A stretch of DNA of 64,000 bases, from assembly GCA_041389495.1 (NCBI GenBank), contig JAWKRT010000007.1, positions 1-64,000 of the forward strand, given 5' to 3'. The stretch is from Myxococcota bacterium (lineage in GTDB: Bacteria > Myxococcota_A > UBA9160 > UBA4427). The notes under the pieces are model-generated. The model did no database searches, had not been told where the DNA came from, and saw only the letters and a program-made list of their open reading frames with translations. The position numbers and the translations under genes are program-made. This document shows, piece by piece, positions 53,300-61,027 of the stretch. The number at the start of each line of letters is the position of its first letter. The first letter of the stretch is position 1.

Positions 53300-54910
53300 C
53301 TACCCCGAGACCCGCCGGCGGATCGCGCTCACCCAGCGGCCGAGGTCGAGCCCCTCGAGCGCGGCGCGGCCGCGCGGGCGCGGGATCTGGAAGTACTGGT
53401 CGCCGTCGTCCTTGACGAGCAACCGCACGCGCTGGCCGGCGAGCACCTCCTCGGCAGGCGCGCCCTCCTCGGGAGCGCGGTCGAGGCGCGCGAAGACGCG
53501 TCGGCCCCCGATCGACAGCAGCGCGACGTGCACGGGCGCCGGCACGCCGGGCGCCGTCACGTGGATCGTGGTCGCCGCCTCGACGACCGCCTCGCCGTCG
53601 GCGAGCGGCGAGCCCTCGCCCGCGCGCGCGCGATCGGGTGCGAGCGACGCGAAGCGCAGCGCGGGCGACGGCACGGGCTCGCGCGCGCGCGCGCTGTCCG
53701 TCGCCTCGAGCAGCGTCACGTACACGTTGTTGCCCGGCCCCCCGATCGAGTGGCACAGCCCGAGCTTCGCGTTCGGCACCTGCGCGCGCGGGTTCGGGAA
53801 GTCGCCCGCGATCTGCAGATAGGCCTCGGCGATCTGGAACAGGCCCGTTCCGCCCACCGGGTGGCCGCGCGCCTTGAGCCCGCCCGACAGGTTCGTCGGC
53901 AGCGTGCCGCGCGCGCCGGTGACGGGGTGCGCGATCGGGTCGCCGGGCGCGGCGTCGAGGTCGCCGACGAGCGCCGTCACCGCGTGCTCCGCGTCGAGCA
54001 GGCCGAGGTCGACGAGCCCGATCGGGAGCAGGCTGTTGAACGCGTCGTGCGCCTCGACGACGAGCCCCTCGAGCGCGCGCGGGTCGGCGATGCCCGCGCG
54101 CCAGTAGGCCACCTGCGCCGCGCGCGTCGTCGCGTCGAGGCCGGAGAGCCGCTGGCGATCGAGGATCGACGACGTCTCGGTCGCCGAGCCGAGGCCGGCG
54201 ACGCGCACGCCCTGCGGCTTCGCGGTCAGGATGACGGCCGCCGCGCCGTCGCAGATGGGCGAGCAGTCCTTGCGCATGAGCGGAAGCGCGACCGGCAGGT
54301 TCCGCGCCGTGTCGAAGTAGGCCTCGACGGGCTCCGGCCGGCCGTGGAACGCGGCGAGCGGGTTCTCGGCGCCGAGCGCGTGCGCGCGGTGCATGAGGCG
54401 CGCGAGCACCCGGGCGACGCGCTCGCTCGGCAGGTTGCGCTCCTGCACCCACGCCTGCGTCACGAGCGCGATGAGCCCCGGCATCGTGAAGCCGAAGCGC
54501 CGCTCCACCGGGTCGACCGTCTTCGACATGATCGCGGTCGCGACGTCCGTCGTGACCATCTTCATGCGCTCGCCCGCGAGCACGAGCACGCTGTCGAACT
54601 CGCCCGACGCCACCTTGTAGTAGGCCTCGTGGAAGGCCGCGGCGCCCGTCGACGACGCCGTCTCGCTGCGGATCGCGGGGATGCCGGTGAGGCCGATCCG
54701 GTCGGCGATCTTCGCCGCGATGTTGGCGCGGTTCTCGAACTCCTCGCTGTCCATGATGCCGATCTGGAGCGCGTCGAACGCGCGCACGGACGAGCGCGCG
54801 AGCGCCTCGCGATAGGCCTGGGCGAAGAGGTCGAAGACGCTCTCGAAGATCCTGCCGGTGAGGTCGACCTTCGTGAGCCCGACCGAGGCGACGTAGACCT
54901 CGCGCGGCAT
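53300..54910 (-). CDS. Thiolase-like protein with Ser at the nucleophile position, fused to an OB-fold domain
   Basis: A 536-residue protein of the SCP2/acetyl-CoA acetyltransferase-like group. The N-terminal half has RSETASSTGAAAFHEAYYKV, where the nucleophilic Cys of thiolases is Ser86. The C-terminal half keeps GGLKARGHPVGGTGLFQIAE (catalytic His) and LGLCHSIGGPGNNVYVTLLE. Residues about 430-536 resemble a DUF35-type OB-fold (VFARLDRAPEEGAPAEEVLA, GQRVRLLVKDDGDQYFQIPR). In steroid degradation a Cys-less thiolase homologue (Ltp2) works with a DUF35 protein as a retro-aldolase, a possible analogue. Start ATG 54910. Confidence 0.8.
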   Translation of the reverse strand: MPREVYVASVGLTKVDLTGRIFESVFDLFAQAYREALARSSVRAFDALQIGIMDSEEFENRANIAAKIADRIGLTGIPAIRSETASSTGAAAFHEAYYKVASGEFDSVLVLAGERMKMVTTDVATAIMSKTVDPVERRFGFTMPGLIALVTQAWVQERNLPSERVARVLARLMHRAHALGAENPLAAFHGRPEPVEAYFDTARNLPVALPLMRKDCSPICDGAAAVILTAKPQGVRVAGLGSATETSSILDRQRLSGLDATTRAAQVAYWRAGIADPRALEGLVVEAHDAFNSLLPIGLVDLGLLDAEHAVTALVGDLDAAPGDPIAHPVTGARGTLPTNLSGGLKARGHPVGGTGLFQIAEAYLQIAGDFPNPRAQVPNAKLGLCHSIGGPGNNVYVTLLEATDSARAREPVPSPALRFASLAPDRARAGEGSPLADGEAVVEAATTIHVTAPGVPAPVHVALLSIGGRRVFARLDRAPEEGAPAEEVLAGQRVRLLVKDDGDQYFQIPRPRGRAALEGLDLGRWVSAIRRRVSG

Positions 54911-55031
54911 GGGCGCGCATGATAACGACGGCGGCGGGCGGCGGTACGACGCCGGTGCGGCGGTGGTAGGCTCGCGCGACCGCCCGGGCGACGGCCCCGC
55001 GCCGCGGCGCACGGCGAGGAGACCCGACGGA

Positions 55032-56762
55032 ATGGCGCGAACTCGCTGGCTGTGGATCTCGCTCGCATCGCTCGTGCTGCTCGTCGGGATGCTGTGCGCG
55101 CGCGGCGGTGCGCGGCTCGAGGTCGAGCCCGGGAGCACGCTCGTCGTCCGCGTGCGCGGCGACTACGTCGAGGCCGCCGAGCCGACGCTGCTCGCGCGCG
55201 TGCTCGGCGGCGGTCCCGCGCCGTTCGCGCGCGTGCTCTCGCAGCTCGCACTGGCGCGCCGCGACGACCGTCTCGACGCCGTCGTGCTCGCGATCGAGGA
55301 CACCTCGCTCGGCTGGGGGAAGGCCGCCGAGCTGCGCGACGCCATCGGTCGCCTGCGCGCGGCGGGCCGCAGGACGGTCGCCTACCTCGAGCTCGACGGC
55401 CTCGCCGTGCAGCGCGAGTACTGGATCGCGAGCGCCGCCGACGAGGTCTGGGTCGTGCCGGGCGGCAGCGTTCCGCTCGTCGGCCTCGCGGCCGAGTACC
55501 TCTACCTCGGCGACGCGTTCGACAAGCTCGGCGTCGATTTCGAGGTCGCGAAGGCGGGCCGCTACAAGAGCGCCGTCGAGACGATCGCCGGCAACGCGAT
55601 GTCCGACGCCTCGCGCGAGATGGCGAACGCGCTGCTCGACTCGACGGAGCGCCAGTTCGTCGACGGGATCGCGCGCGGGCGCGGTCTCGAGCCCGACGCC
55701 GTGCGCGCGGCGATCGATCGCGCCCCCGTCCTCGCGAGCGAGCTCGCCGACGCGCACCTGATCGACGGCGAAGCCCACCTCGACGCGGTGCTCGAGAAGC
55801 TCGGCGGCCCCGTCGTGAAGGGCGAGGAGTACGCCGGCATCGACCCCGCGAGCGTCGGCTTCGACCCGGTGGCGACCTACGCGCTCGTGTACGGGAGCGG
55901 CAACGTCGTGACGGGCGAGGAGTCGGCGACGCCGCGCGGCGAGCCCGTGTTCGCGGCGGGCGCGATCCGCGAGGCCGTCGAGAAGGCGGCGAAGGACGAC
56001 GACGTCGATGCGATCATCGTGCGCATCGACAGCCCGGGCGGCTCGGCGCTCGCGTCCGAGATCATGTGGCGGGCGATCTCGGAGGCGAAGCGCGAGTCGG
56101 GCAAGCCGGTCGTCGCGTCGTTCTCGGACGTCGCCGCCTCGGGCGGCTACTACGTCGCGTCGGCGGCCGACTCGATCGTCGCGTCGGGAACGACCGTCAC
56201 GGGCTCGATCGGCGTCTTCTCGCTGCGTCCGTTGCTCGGCGGGCTGCTCGACAAGCTCGGCGTCCGCACCGAGCTGCTCACGCGCGGCGAGCACGCCGAC
56301 TTCCTCTCGTCGACGCGCCCGTCCTCGCCCGCCGCACGCGAGCGGCTGCAGAGCGTCGTGCTCGACATCTACCGGCTCTTCCTCGAGCGCGTCGGCACCG
56401 GCCGCTCGCTCGCGACCGAGGCGGTCGACGCCGTCGGCCAGGGCCGCGTGTGGACGGGCGAGCAGGCGCTCGAGCGCGGGCTCGTCGACCGCCTCGGCGG
56501 CCTGCACGAGGCCGTCCGCGAGGCGAACCGCCTGCGCGGCATCGACGAGGACGCCGACGCGATCCTCGTCGCCTATCCGCCGCCGAAGCCGCTCGCGCAG
56601 GAGCTCGCCGAGCTCTTGAACGCGCGCATCGCGGCGGCCGCGCGCGCGAGCGTCGGCCTCCCCGCGCTCTCCGGTCCGCTCGCGACGCTCGAGCGAGCGC
56701 TCGCGAGCGCTCCGCCGCTCGCTCCGTTGCTCGTCCCGCCCGCCTGGGTGGAGATTCGTTAG
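55032..56762 (+). CDS. sppA: Signal peptide peptidase SppA (67K type)
   Basis: A 576-residue tandem-domain protease. An N-terminal membrane anchor (WLWISLASLVLLVGMLCA) precedes the first domain, which carries the general base Lys179 in AKAGRYKSAVETIAG. The second domain has the nucleophile Ser338 in IDSPGGSALASEIMW and VVASFSDVAASGGYYVASAA. This long form, with Lys and Ser from different repeats, is the E. coli type that digests cleaved signal peptides in the inner membrane. ATG 55032 begins at the anchor; residues before it are shadow sequence. Confidence 0.94.
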   Translation: MARTRWLWISLASLVLLVGMLCARGGARLEVEPGSTLVVRVRGDYVEAAEPTLLARVLGGGPAPFARVLSQLALARRDDRLDAVVLAIEDTSLGWGKAAELRDAIGRLRAAGRRTVAYLELDGLAVQREYWIASAADEVWVVPGGSVPLVGLAAEYLYLGDAFDKLGVDFEVAKAGRYKSAVETIAGNAMSDASREMANALLDSTERQFVDGIARGRGLEPDAVRAAIDRAPVLASELADAHLIDGEAHLDAVLEKLGGPVVKGEEYAGIDPASVGFDPVATYALVYGSGNVVTGEESATPRGEPVFAAGAIREAVEKAAKDDDVDAIIVRIDSPGGSALASEIMWRAISEAKRESGKPVVASFSDVAASGGYYVASAADSIVASGTTVTGSIGVFSLRPLLGGLLDKLGVRTELLTRGEHADFLSSTRPSSPAARERLQSVVLDIYRLFLERVGTGRSLATEAVDAVGQGRVWTGEQALERGLVDRLGGLHEAVREANRLRGIDEDADAILVAYPPPKPLAQELAELLNARIAAAARASVGLPALSGPLATLERALASAPPLAPLLVPPAWVEIR

Positions 56763-56809
56763 GCGCGCGGCGTCCCGCGCGGCGGGAGCGCGAAGCCGGA
56801 GGACACGCC

Positions 56810-57226
56810 ATGGAGACCCGCAAGAGCTTCCGCGTCGCGCTCGACCGCGACGCCGTCGTCGAGCGCCTCTGCGACGACGCGACGCTCGTCGCGCTGCTGC
56901 CGGGCGACACCGAGATCGTCGACCGCAAGGGCGACCGCCGCACGACGCGCACGCGCTACAGCGCGCTCGGCCGCGAGGGCACGGCCACCTTCCACTTCGA
57001 CTTCCTGCTCGACGGCAACGTGCGCTTCGAGAAGGTGTGCGACGGCAAGATCTGGAAGCGGCTCACCGGCAGCGTCGAGGTCGAGGAGGACGGCGACGGC
57101 TCGCGCGTCTCGATCGCGATGGAGGGCAGGACGAAGCCGCTCGTGCCCGAGCTCGCGATCAAGGCGCCGCTCGAGGACCAGATGCGACAGATGACGAGCG
57201 CGCTGCGCACGGTGCTCGGCGGATGA
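56810..57226 (+). CDS. SRPBCC-like (polyketide cyclase/DUF2505-type) small protein
   Basis: A 138-residue alpha/beta protein. The pattern SFRVALDRDAVVERLCDDAT, YSALGREGTATFHFDFLL, FEKVCDGKIWKRLTGSVEVE and KAPLEDQMRQMTSAL at the C-terminal helix fits a START/SRPBCC helix-grip fold that binds hydrophobic ligands. Function is unassigned. GGAGG precedes the ATG, and the stop overlaps the start of the hydrolase gene (ATGA), so the two are coupled. Confidence 0.62.
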   Translation: METRKSFRVALDRDAVVERLCDDATLVALLPGDTEIVDRKGDRRTTRTRYSALGREGTATFHFDFLLDGNVRFEKVCDGKIWKRLTGSVEVEEDGDGSRVSIAMEGRTKPLVPELAIKAPLEDQMRQMTSALRTVLGG

Positions 57227-58083
57227 GCGAGGCCGCGGGCGGCGAGGAGGAGCTCGAGGTCACCTCGAGCGACGGCCTGCGGCTGCGCGTCGTGCGCGCG
57301 GGCGAACGGGGCGCGCCGTGCGTCGTCTTCTCGTGCGCCTACACGACGACGCTCGAGAACTGGCGCGGGCAGGTCGCGCCCGTCGTCGGTGCGGGCTTCC
57401 AGGTCGCGCTCTGGGACCATCGCGGGCACGGCCGCTCCCAGGCCCCGACCGCGCCCGGCGAGCTCGGCGCCTACGCGTTCGACCGCGTCGTCGACGACCT
57501 CGCGAGCGTCGTCGACGCGGTGTCGCCGCACGCGCCGGCCGTGCTCGCGGGGCTGTCGTTCGGCGGCCTCGTCTCGCTGCACCTCGCGCTGCGGCCCGCC
57601 TACCGCGCGCGCGTGCGCGCGCTCGTGCTCGCGGGCTCGGGGCCGGGCTTCAAGAACCCCGAGGCCGCGGCGGGCTGGCGCGCGCAGACCGAGCGCACCG
57701 CCCGCTACCTCGAGGAGCGCGGGCTCGCCGCGTTCGTCGCGGGCAAGGCCGGCGCCACCTGCATCGGCCGCGACCCCGAGCTGCCCGCGGCGCGGCGCGC
57801 GGCCGCCGCGATCGTCGCGCAGTCCCCGGCCGCGCTCGCCGCCTTCGGGCGCCGCGTCACGGCCGACGCCCCCTCCGCGATCGACGAGCTCGGCGCGGTC
57901 GACGTCCCCGCGCTCGTGATCGTGGGCGCCGAGGACGCCGCGTTCCGTCGCGCGGCCGAGGTGATGGCGGCGAAGCTGCCGGCGGCCGAGCTGGTCGTCG
58001 TCGAGGGCGCGGGCCACATCCTCAACATCGAGCGGCCGGCCGCGTTCGACGCCGCGCTCCTCGCGTTCCTCGACCGGGTCTGA
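57223..58083 (+). CDS. Alpha/beta-fold hydrolase
   Basis: A 286-residue protein. VALWDHRGHGRS is the oxyanion-side motif, the nucleophile is Ser112 in LAGLSFGGLVS, the acid is probably Asp in VIVGAEDAAFRRAAE and the base His in VEGAGHILNIERP. The arrangement is that of lactonase/esterase-like alpha/beta hydrolases such as 3-oxoadipate enol-lactonase relatives, but the substrate is unknown. It is cotranscribed with the SRPBCC-like gene. Confidence 0.87.
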   Translation: MSEAAGGEEELEVTSSDGLRLRVVRAGERGAPCVVFSCAYTTTLENWRGQVAPVVGAGFQVALWDHRGHGRSQAPTAPGELGAYAFDRVVDDLASVVDAVSPHAPAVLAGLSFGGLVSLHLALRPAYRARVRALVLAGSGPGFKNPEAAAGWRAQTERTARYLEERGLAAFVAGKAGATCIGRDPELPAARRAAAAIVAQSPAALAAFGRRVTADAPSAIDELGAVDVPALVIVGAEDAAFRRAAEVMAAKLPAAELVVVEGAGHILNIERPAAFDAALLAFLDRV

Positions 58084-58159
58084 TGCGCGCGCGGTCGCGC
58101 AACCTGCGCGCGGCCGCCGGGTTCGAGCCCTGTGATGCGGTGAGCGCGAAGCGGGCGGG

Positions 58160-58834
58160 ATGACCGGGACGACGCGGAGCGACACGACGCGGCGCGAGGG
58201 AGCGCCGGGAGCCGGCGCGGCGGGTGCGCCCGGCTCCGAGCCCGACGAGGACGCCGGGCTCATGCTCGCGTTCGCGCGCGGCGAGGCCGCGGCGTTCGAC
58301 CGGCTGTTCGAGCGCTGGGCGGCGAAGCTGCTGCGCTTCCTGGAGCGGATGGTGCACGACACGGCGACGGCGGAGGAGCTGGTGCAGGAGACCTTCCTGC
58401 GCGTCTACCGCGCGCGCGACCGCTACGAGCCGAGCGCGCGCTTCTCGACCTGGCTCTTCCACATCGCGACGAACCTCGCGCTCAACGAGCTGCGCCGGCC
58501 GCGCCGTTCGCGCGCGCACACGAGCACGGACGGCGCGCCGTCGGGGCCCGCCGAGCTCGGCGACGTGGGCGCGGCGCGCACCGACGACGTCGTGCACGCG
58601 CGCCGCGAGAGCGCGCGCGTCGAGCGCGCGCTCGAGACGCTGCCCGAGCGGCAGCGCGCGGCGCTCTGGCTCGCGGCCGTCGAGGGCCTCGCCTACGCGG
58701 AGATCGCCGAGTCGCTCGGCACCACGACGCGCTCGGTCAAGTCGCTCGTGCACCGCGCGCGGACCGCGCTCGTGCGTGCACTCGATGCGCGCGACGCATC
58801 GTGCGAGCGCGAGGGAGAAGAAGGCGATGACTGA
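58160..58834 (+). CDS. ECF-type RNA polymerase sigma factor
   Basis: A 224-residue sigma-70 family protein with a disordered start. Region 2 spans about 32-112 (ATAEELVQETFLRVYRARDR, FSTWLFHIATNLALNELRR) and region 4 about 153-203 (LPERQRAALWLAAVEGLAYA, EIAESLGTTTRSVKSLVHRA). A 40-residue polar linker separates them and regions 1 and 3 are absent, which defines an ECF sigma. The gene overlaps the next one, a membrane protein likely to be its anti-sigma factor. Confidence 0.93.
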   Translation: MTGTTRSDTTRREGAPGAGAAGAPGSEPDEDAGLMLAFARGEAAAFDRLFERWAAKLLRFLERMVHDTATAEELVQETFLRVYRARDRYEPSARFSTWLFHIATNLALNELRRPRRSRAHTSTDGAPSGPAELGDVGAARTDDVVHARRESARVERALETLPERQRAALWLAAVEGLAYAEIAESLGTTTRSVKSLVHRARTALVRALDARDASCEREGEEGDD

Positions 58835-59591
58835 GCGCGACCGACGCGACGCCGGCGACGACGACGAGCTGCTGTCGCGCCTCCTCGACGGCGATCTCGA
58901 CGACGGGCCGCGCGCGGCGCTGCGCGCGCGCATCGCCGCGGAGCCCGCGCTCGCGACGCGTCTGGCGGAGCTCGCCGCCGCCGACGGCGCGCTGCGTTCC
59001 GTGCCGCTCCCGCCCGTGCGCGCCGCCGTCCGCGAGGGCCTCGCGCGCCGCATCGCGGACCTCGACGCGCCGGCGCCGGGCGTCGCGGCGCAAGCGGCCG
59101 ACGCGCCCACCGGCGCGGCGCGCGCGCCCGTGGTGGCGCTCGACGCTGCGCGCGCGGCGCGGCGCCGCGTGCGCACCGTCCTCGTGCTGGGCGGCGCGCT
59201 CGCGGCCGCGCTCGCGCTGTGGATCGCGGTGGGAGGCGCGCCGCGGCTCGCGCCGCCCGGCGCGCCCGTCGACCGCGCGCGCGACGACGCGAGCCTCGCG
59301 CGCGAGGACGCGCCGCCGCGCGATGCCGTTCCCGATGTGGCGCCCGATGTCGCTCCCGACGTGGTGCCCGATGGCGCGCCGCCCGCGCCATCGCCTGTCG
59401 ACCCCACCGCGCTCGCCGCGCGAGCGGCGGATGCGGGCGACGCGGCGGCGGCGCGCTCGATCGCCGAGCCGACCGATGCCGAGCTCGCGCTCGCGCGCGA
59501 CCTCGATGACCTGCGCGACTTCGACGTCATCGACCAGCTCGAGCTGCTCGAGCTCCTCGCGCAGATCGACAGCGGAGGCGCGAGCGGATGA
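58827..59591 (+). CDS. Putative membrane anti-sigma factor
   Basis: A 254-residue protein whose ATG overlaps the sigma stop by 8 nt. The N-terminal DDDELLSRLLDGDLDDGPRA with EPALATRLAEL resembles the anti-sigma fold, but no zinc-ligand HxxxCxxC is present. One membrane helix lies at about 116-136 (RTVLVLGGALAAALALWIAV). The periplasmic part has a short repeat (PDVAPDVAPDVVPDG) and an acidic C-terminal helix. Its role is inferred from position and topology. Confidence 0.75.
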   Translation: MTERDRRDAGDDDELLSRLLDGDLDDGPRAALRARIAAEPALATRLAELAAADGALRSVPLPPVRAAVREGLARRIADLDAPAPGVAAQAADAPTGAARAPVVALDAARAARRRVRTVLVLGGALAAALALWIAVGGAPRLAPPGAPVDRARDDASLAREDAPPRDAVPDVAPDVAPDVVPDGAPPAPSPVDPTALAARAADAGDAAAARSIAEPTDAELALARDLDDLRDFDVIDQLELLELLAQIDSGGASG

Positions 59592-60459
59592 CCGGCCGCG
59601 CCCCCGCACCCCGCGCGGCGAGGACGTCGCCGCGCGCGCGGCCCGCGCCGCGCCGCGCGCGCCCACTCGGCGAACGTTCGCGGTCGTCGCCCTCGCGCTG
59701 CTCGCGCTCGCGGTCGCGCGCGCGCCGGCCGCGCGCGCCGAGCCCGCGCGCGGCGCGAGCCCTGCCGCGCGGGACGGGGACGCGATGCGCGAACGGATGC
59801 GCGAGCGCTGGCGCGACGCGAGCCCGGCCGAGCGGGACGAGCTGCGCGAACGGATGCGCGAGCGCTGGCGCGGTGCGAGCCCCGCCGAGCGGGACGAGAT
59901 GCGCGAACGGATGCGCGAGCGCTGGCGCGACGCGAGCCCCGCCGAGCGGGACGCGATGCGCGAACGGATGCGCGAGCGTCTGCGGTCGCTTCCGCCGGGC
60001 GCGCGCGCGCGCGCGGTGGACGGGCTCCGCGCGCGGCGCGACCTCGCGCGCGGCCTGCGCGATCTCGATCCCGACGAGCGGCGCGAGCTGCGCGCCGCGG
60101 TGGAGCGGCTCGACCCGGACGAGCGTGCGGCGCTTCGCCGCGCCTTCACCGAGGCGGGCCCGGGCGAGCGGCGCGAGCTGCTGCGGCGCGTCGCCCGGCT
60201 GCGCGAGCTCGCGCCCGAGGAGCGCGACGCGCTGCTCGAGCGATGGGGCGCACTCCAGCGCCGAAGCGACGAGGAGCGCGCGCGCTTCCGCGACAACGCG
60301 GAGCGCTGGCGGGCGATGGACGAGGCCGACCGCGAGCGCCTCCGCTCGCAGCTCGAACGGCTCCGCGCCATGACGCCGGAAGAACGGCTCGAGCTGCTCG
60401 ACGAGGCGCTCGGCCCCACCGCGGAGGAAGCCGGCTCCGCTCCGCCCGCCGACCGTTGA
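59590..60459 (+). CDS. Exported DUF3106-like repeat protein, start codon unresolved
   Basis: The coding frame shows a signal peptide (RRTFAVVALALLALAVARAP ending RAEPARG), 3.5 copies of a 19-residue unit like MRERMRERWRDASPAERD, then LDPDERRELRAAVERLDPDE, ERWRAMDEADRERLRSQLER and AMTPEERLELLDEAL, typical of DUF3106-like proteins found with ECF sigma systems. No ATG, GTG or TTG in this frame lies near the signal peptide; the first is ATG 59785, after it. An ATG at 59588 overlaps the anti-sigma stop but is in another frame, so an indel between 59,590 and 59,665 is suspected. Confidence 0.65.
   Translation, partial: DRPRPRTPRGEDVAARAARAAPRAPTRRTFAVVALALLALAVARAPAARAEPARGASPAARDGDAMRERMRERWRDASPAERDELRERMRERWRGASPAERDEMRERMRERWRDASPAERDAMRERMRERLRSLPPGARARAVDGLRARRDLARGLRDLDPDERRELRAAVERLDPDERAALRRAFTEAGPGERRELLRRVARLRELAPEERDALLERWGALQRRSDEERARFRDNAERWRAMDEADRERLRSQLERLRAMTPEERLELLDEALGPTAEEAGSAPPADR
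59782..59978 (+). repeat. 57-bp tandem repeat, about 3.5 copies
   Basis: Units at 59782-59838, 59839-59895 and 59896-59952 are nearly identical, with a partial fourth to about 59978. Each unit encodes 19 residues (MRERMRERWRDASPAERD plus one) and keeps the reading frame. The near identity at DNA level suggests recent slippage or unequal crossover. Confidence 0.9.
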
Positions 60460-60543
60460 TTCGCGACGCGCGACGCGCGACTCGCAGTTCGACGTGCAGG
60501 ATCTATCGTCCCGACCCTCCCGCGCCGCCGAGAAGGGTCCGCC

Positions 60544-60960
60544 ATGCCGATCGAGGTCGTGTTCGAGCCGGATGCTCCCGTGATGTGGGTGCGCATGGAA
60601 GGCGCCGTCGCCGACGCCGACCTCGACCGTCTCGCCACGGGGCTCCTGTCCGACGAACGCGCGGCGGTGTGCAACGCGGTCTACGACCTTCGCGCGTGCA
60701 CCGACCTCGGCGGCCTCTCGTCCGAGACGGTGCGTCGCCTCGCGCGCGCGCCGCACTGTCGCGACGAGCGCGTGCACGCGATCCGGATCGCGATCCTCGC
60801 CGAGGGCGACCTCGCGTTCGGAATCGGTCGCATGTTCCAGACGCTCGCGAGTGATCGCATGCCGAACGTCGCGGTGGTGCGCGATGTCGCCGCCGCCCGC
60901 GCGTTCGCAGCCGAGGGCGTGGCGCCTCCGGGCCACGAGTTCGGCGCCGCATCCGCCTGA
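60544..60960 (+). CDS. Small STAS/SpoIIAA-like hypothetical protein
   Basis: A 138-residue protein, MPIEVVFEPDAPVMWVRMEG, then NAVYDLRACTDLGGLSSETV, RIAILAEGDLAFGIGRMFQT and a C-terminal helix VVRDVAAARAFAAEG. The alternating beta-alpha pattern, with a loop where a phosphorylatable Ser could sit, resembles SpoIIAA/STAS-like proteins that handle lipids or act in signalling. I do not recognise a specific family. The ATG has GAGAAGG upstream. It is unconnected to the ECF genes apart from orientation. Confidence 0.6.
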   Translation: MPIEVVFEPDAPVMWVRMEGAVADADLDRLATGLLSDERAAVCNAVYDLRACTDLGGLSSETVRRLARAPHCRDERVHAIRIAILAEGDLAFGIGRMFQTLASDRMPNVAVVRDVAAARAFAAEGVAPPGHEFGAASA

Positions 60961-61027
60961 CGGGTCGGTCGCTGCATCCGCCTGCCGTCGGTGCCGCCGG
61001 CGGAGCGCGCGCTCGAAGCCCCGAGCG

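Noticed and set aside
59782..59978. Regularly spaced repeats, considered as a CRISPR array
   Set aside because: The units are directly adjacent, in frame and coding (19 residues each), with no variable spacers.
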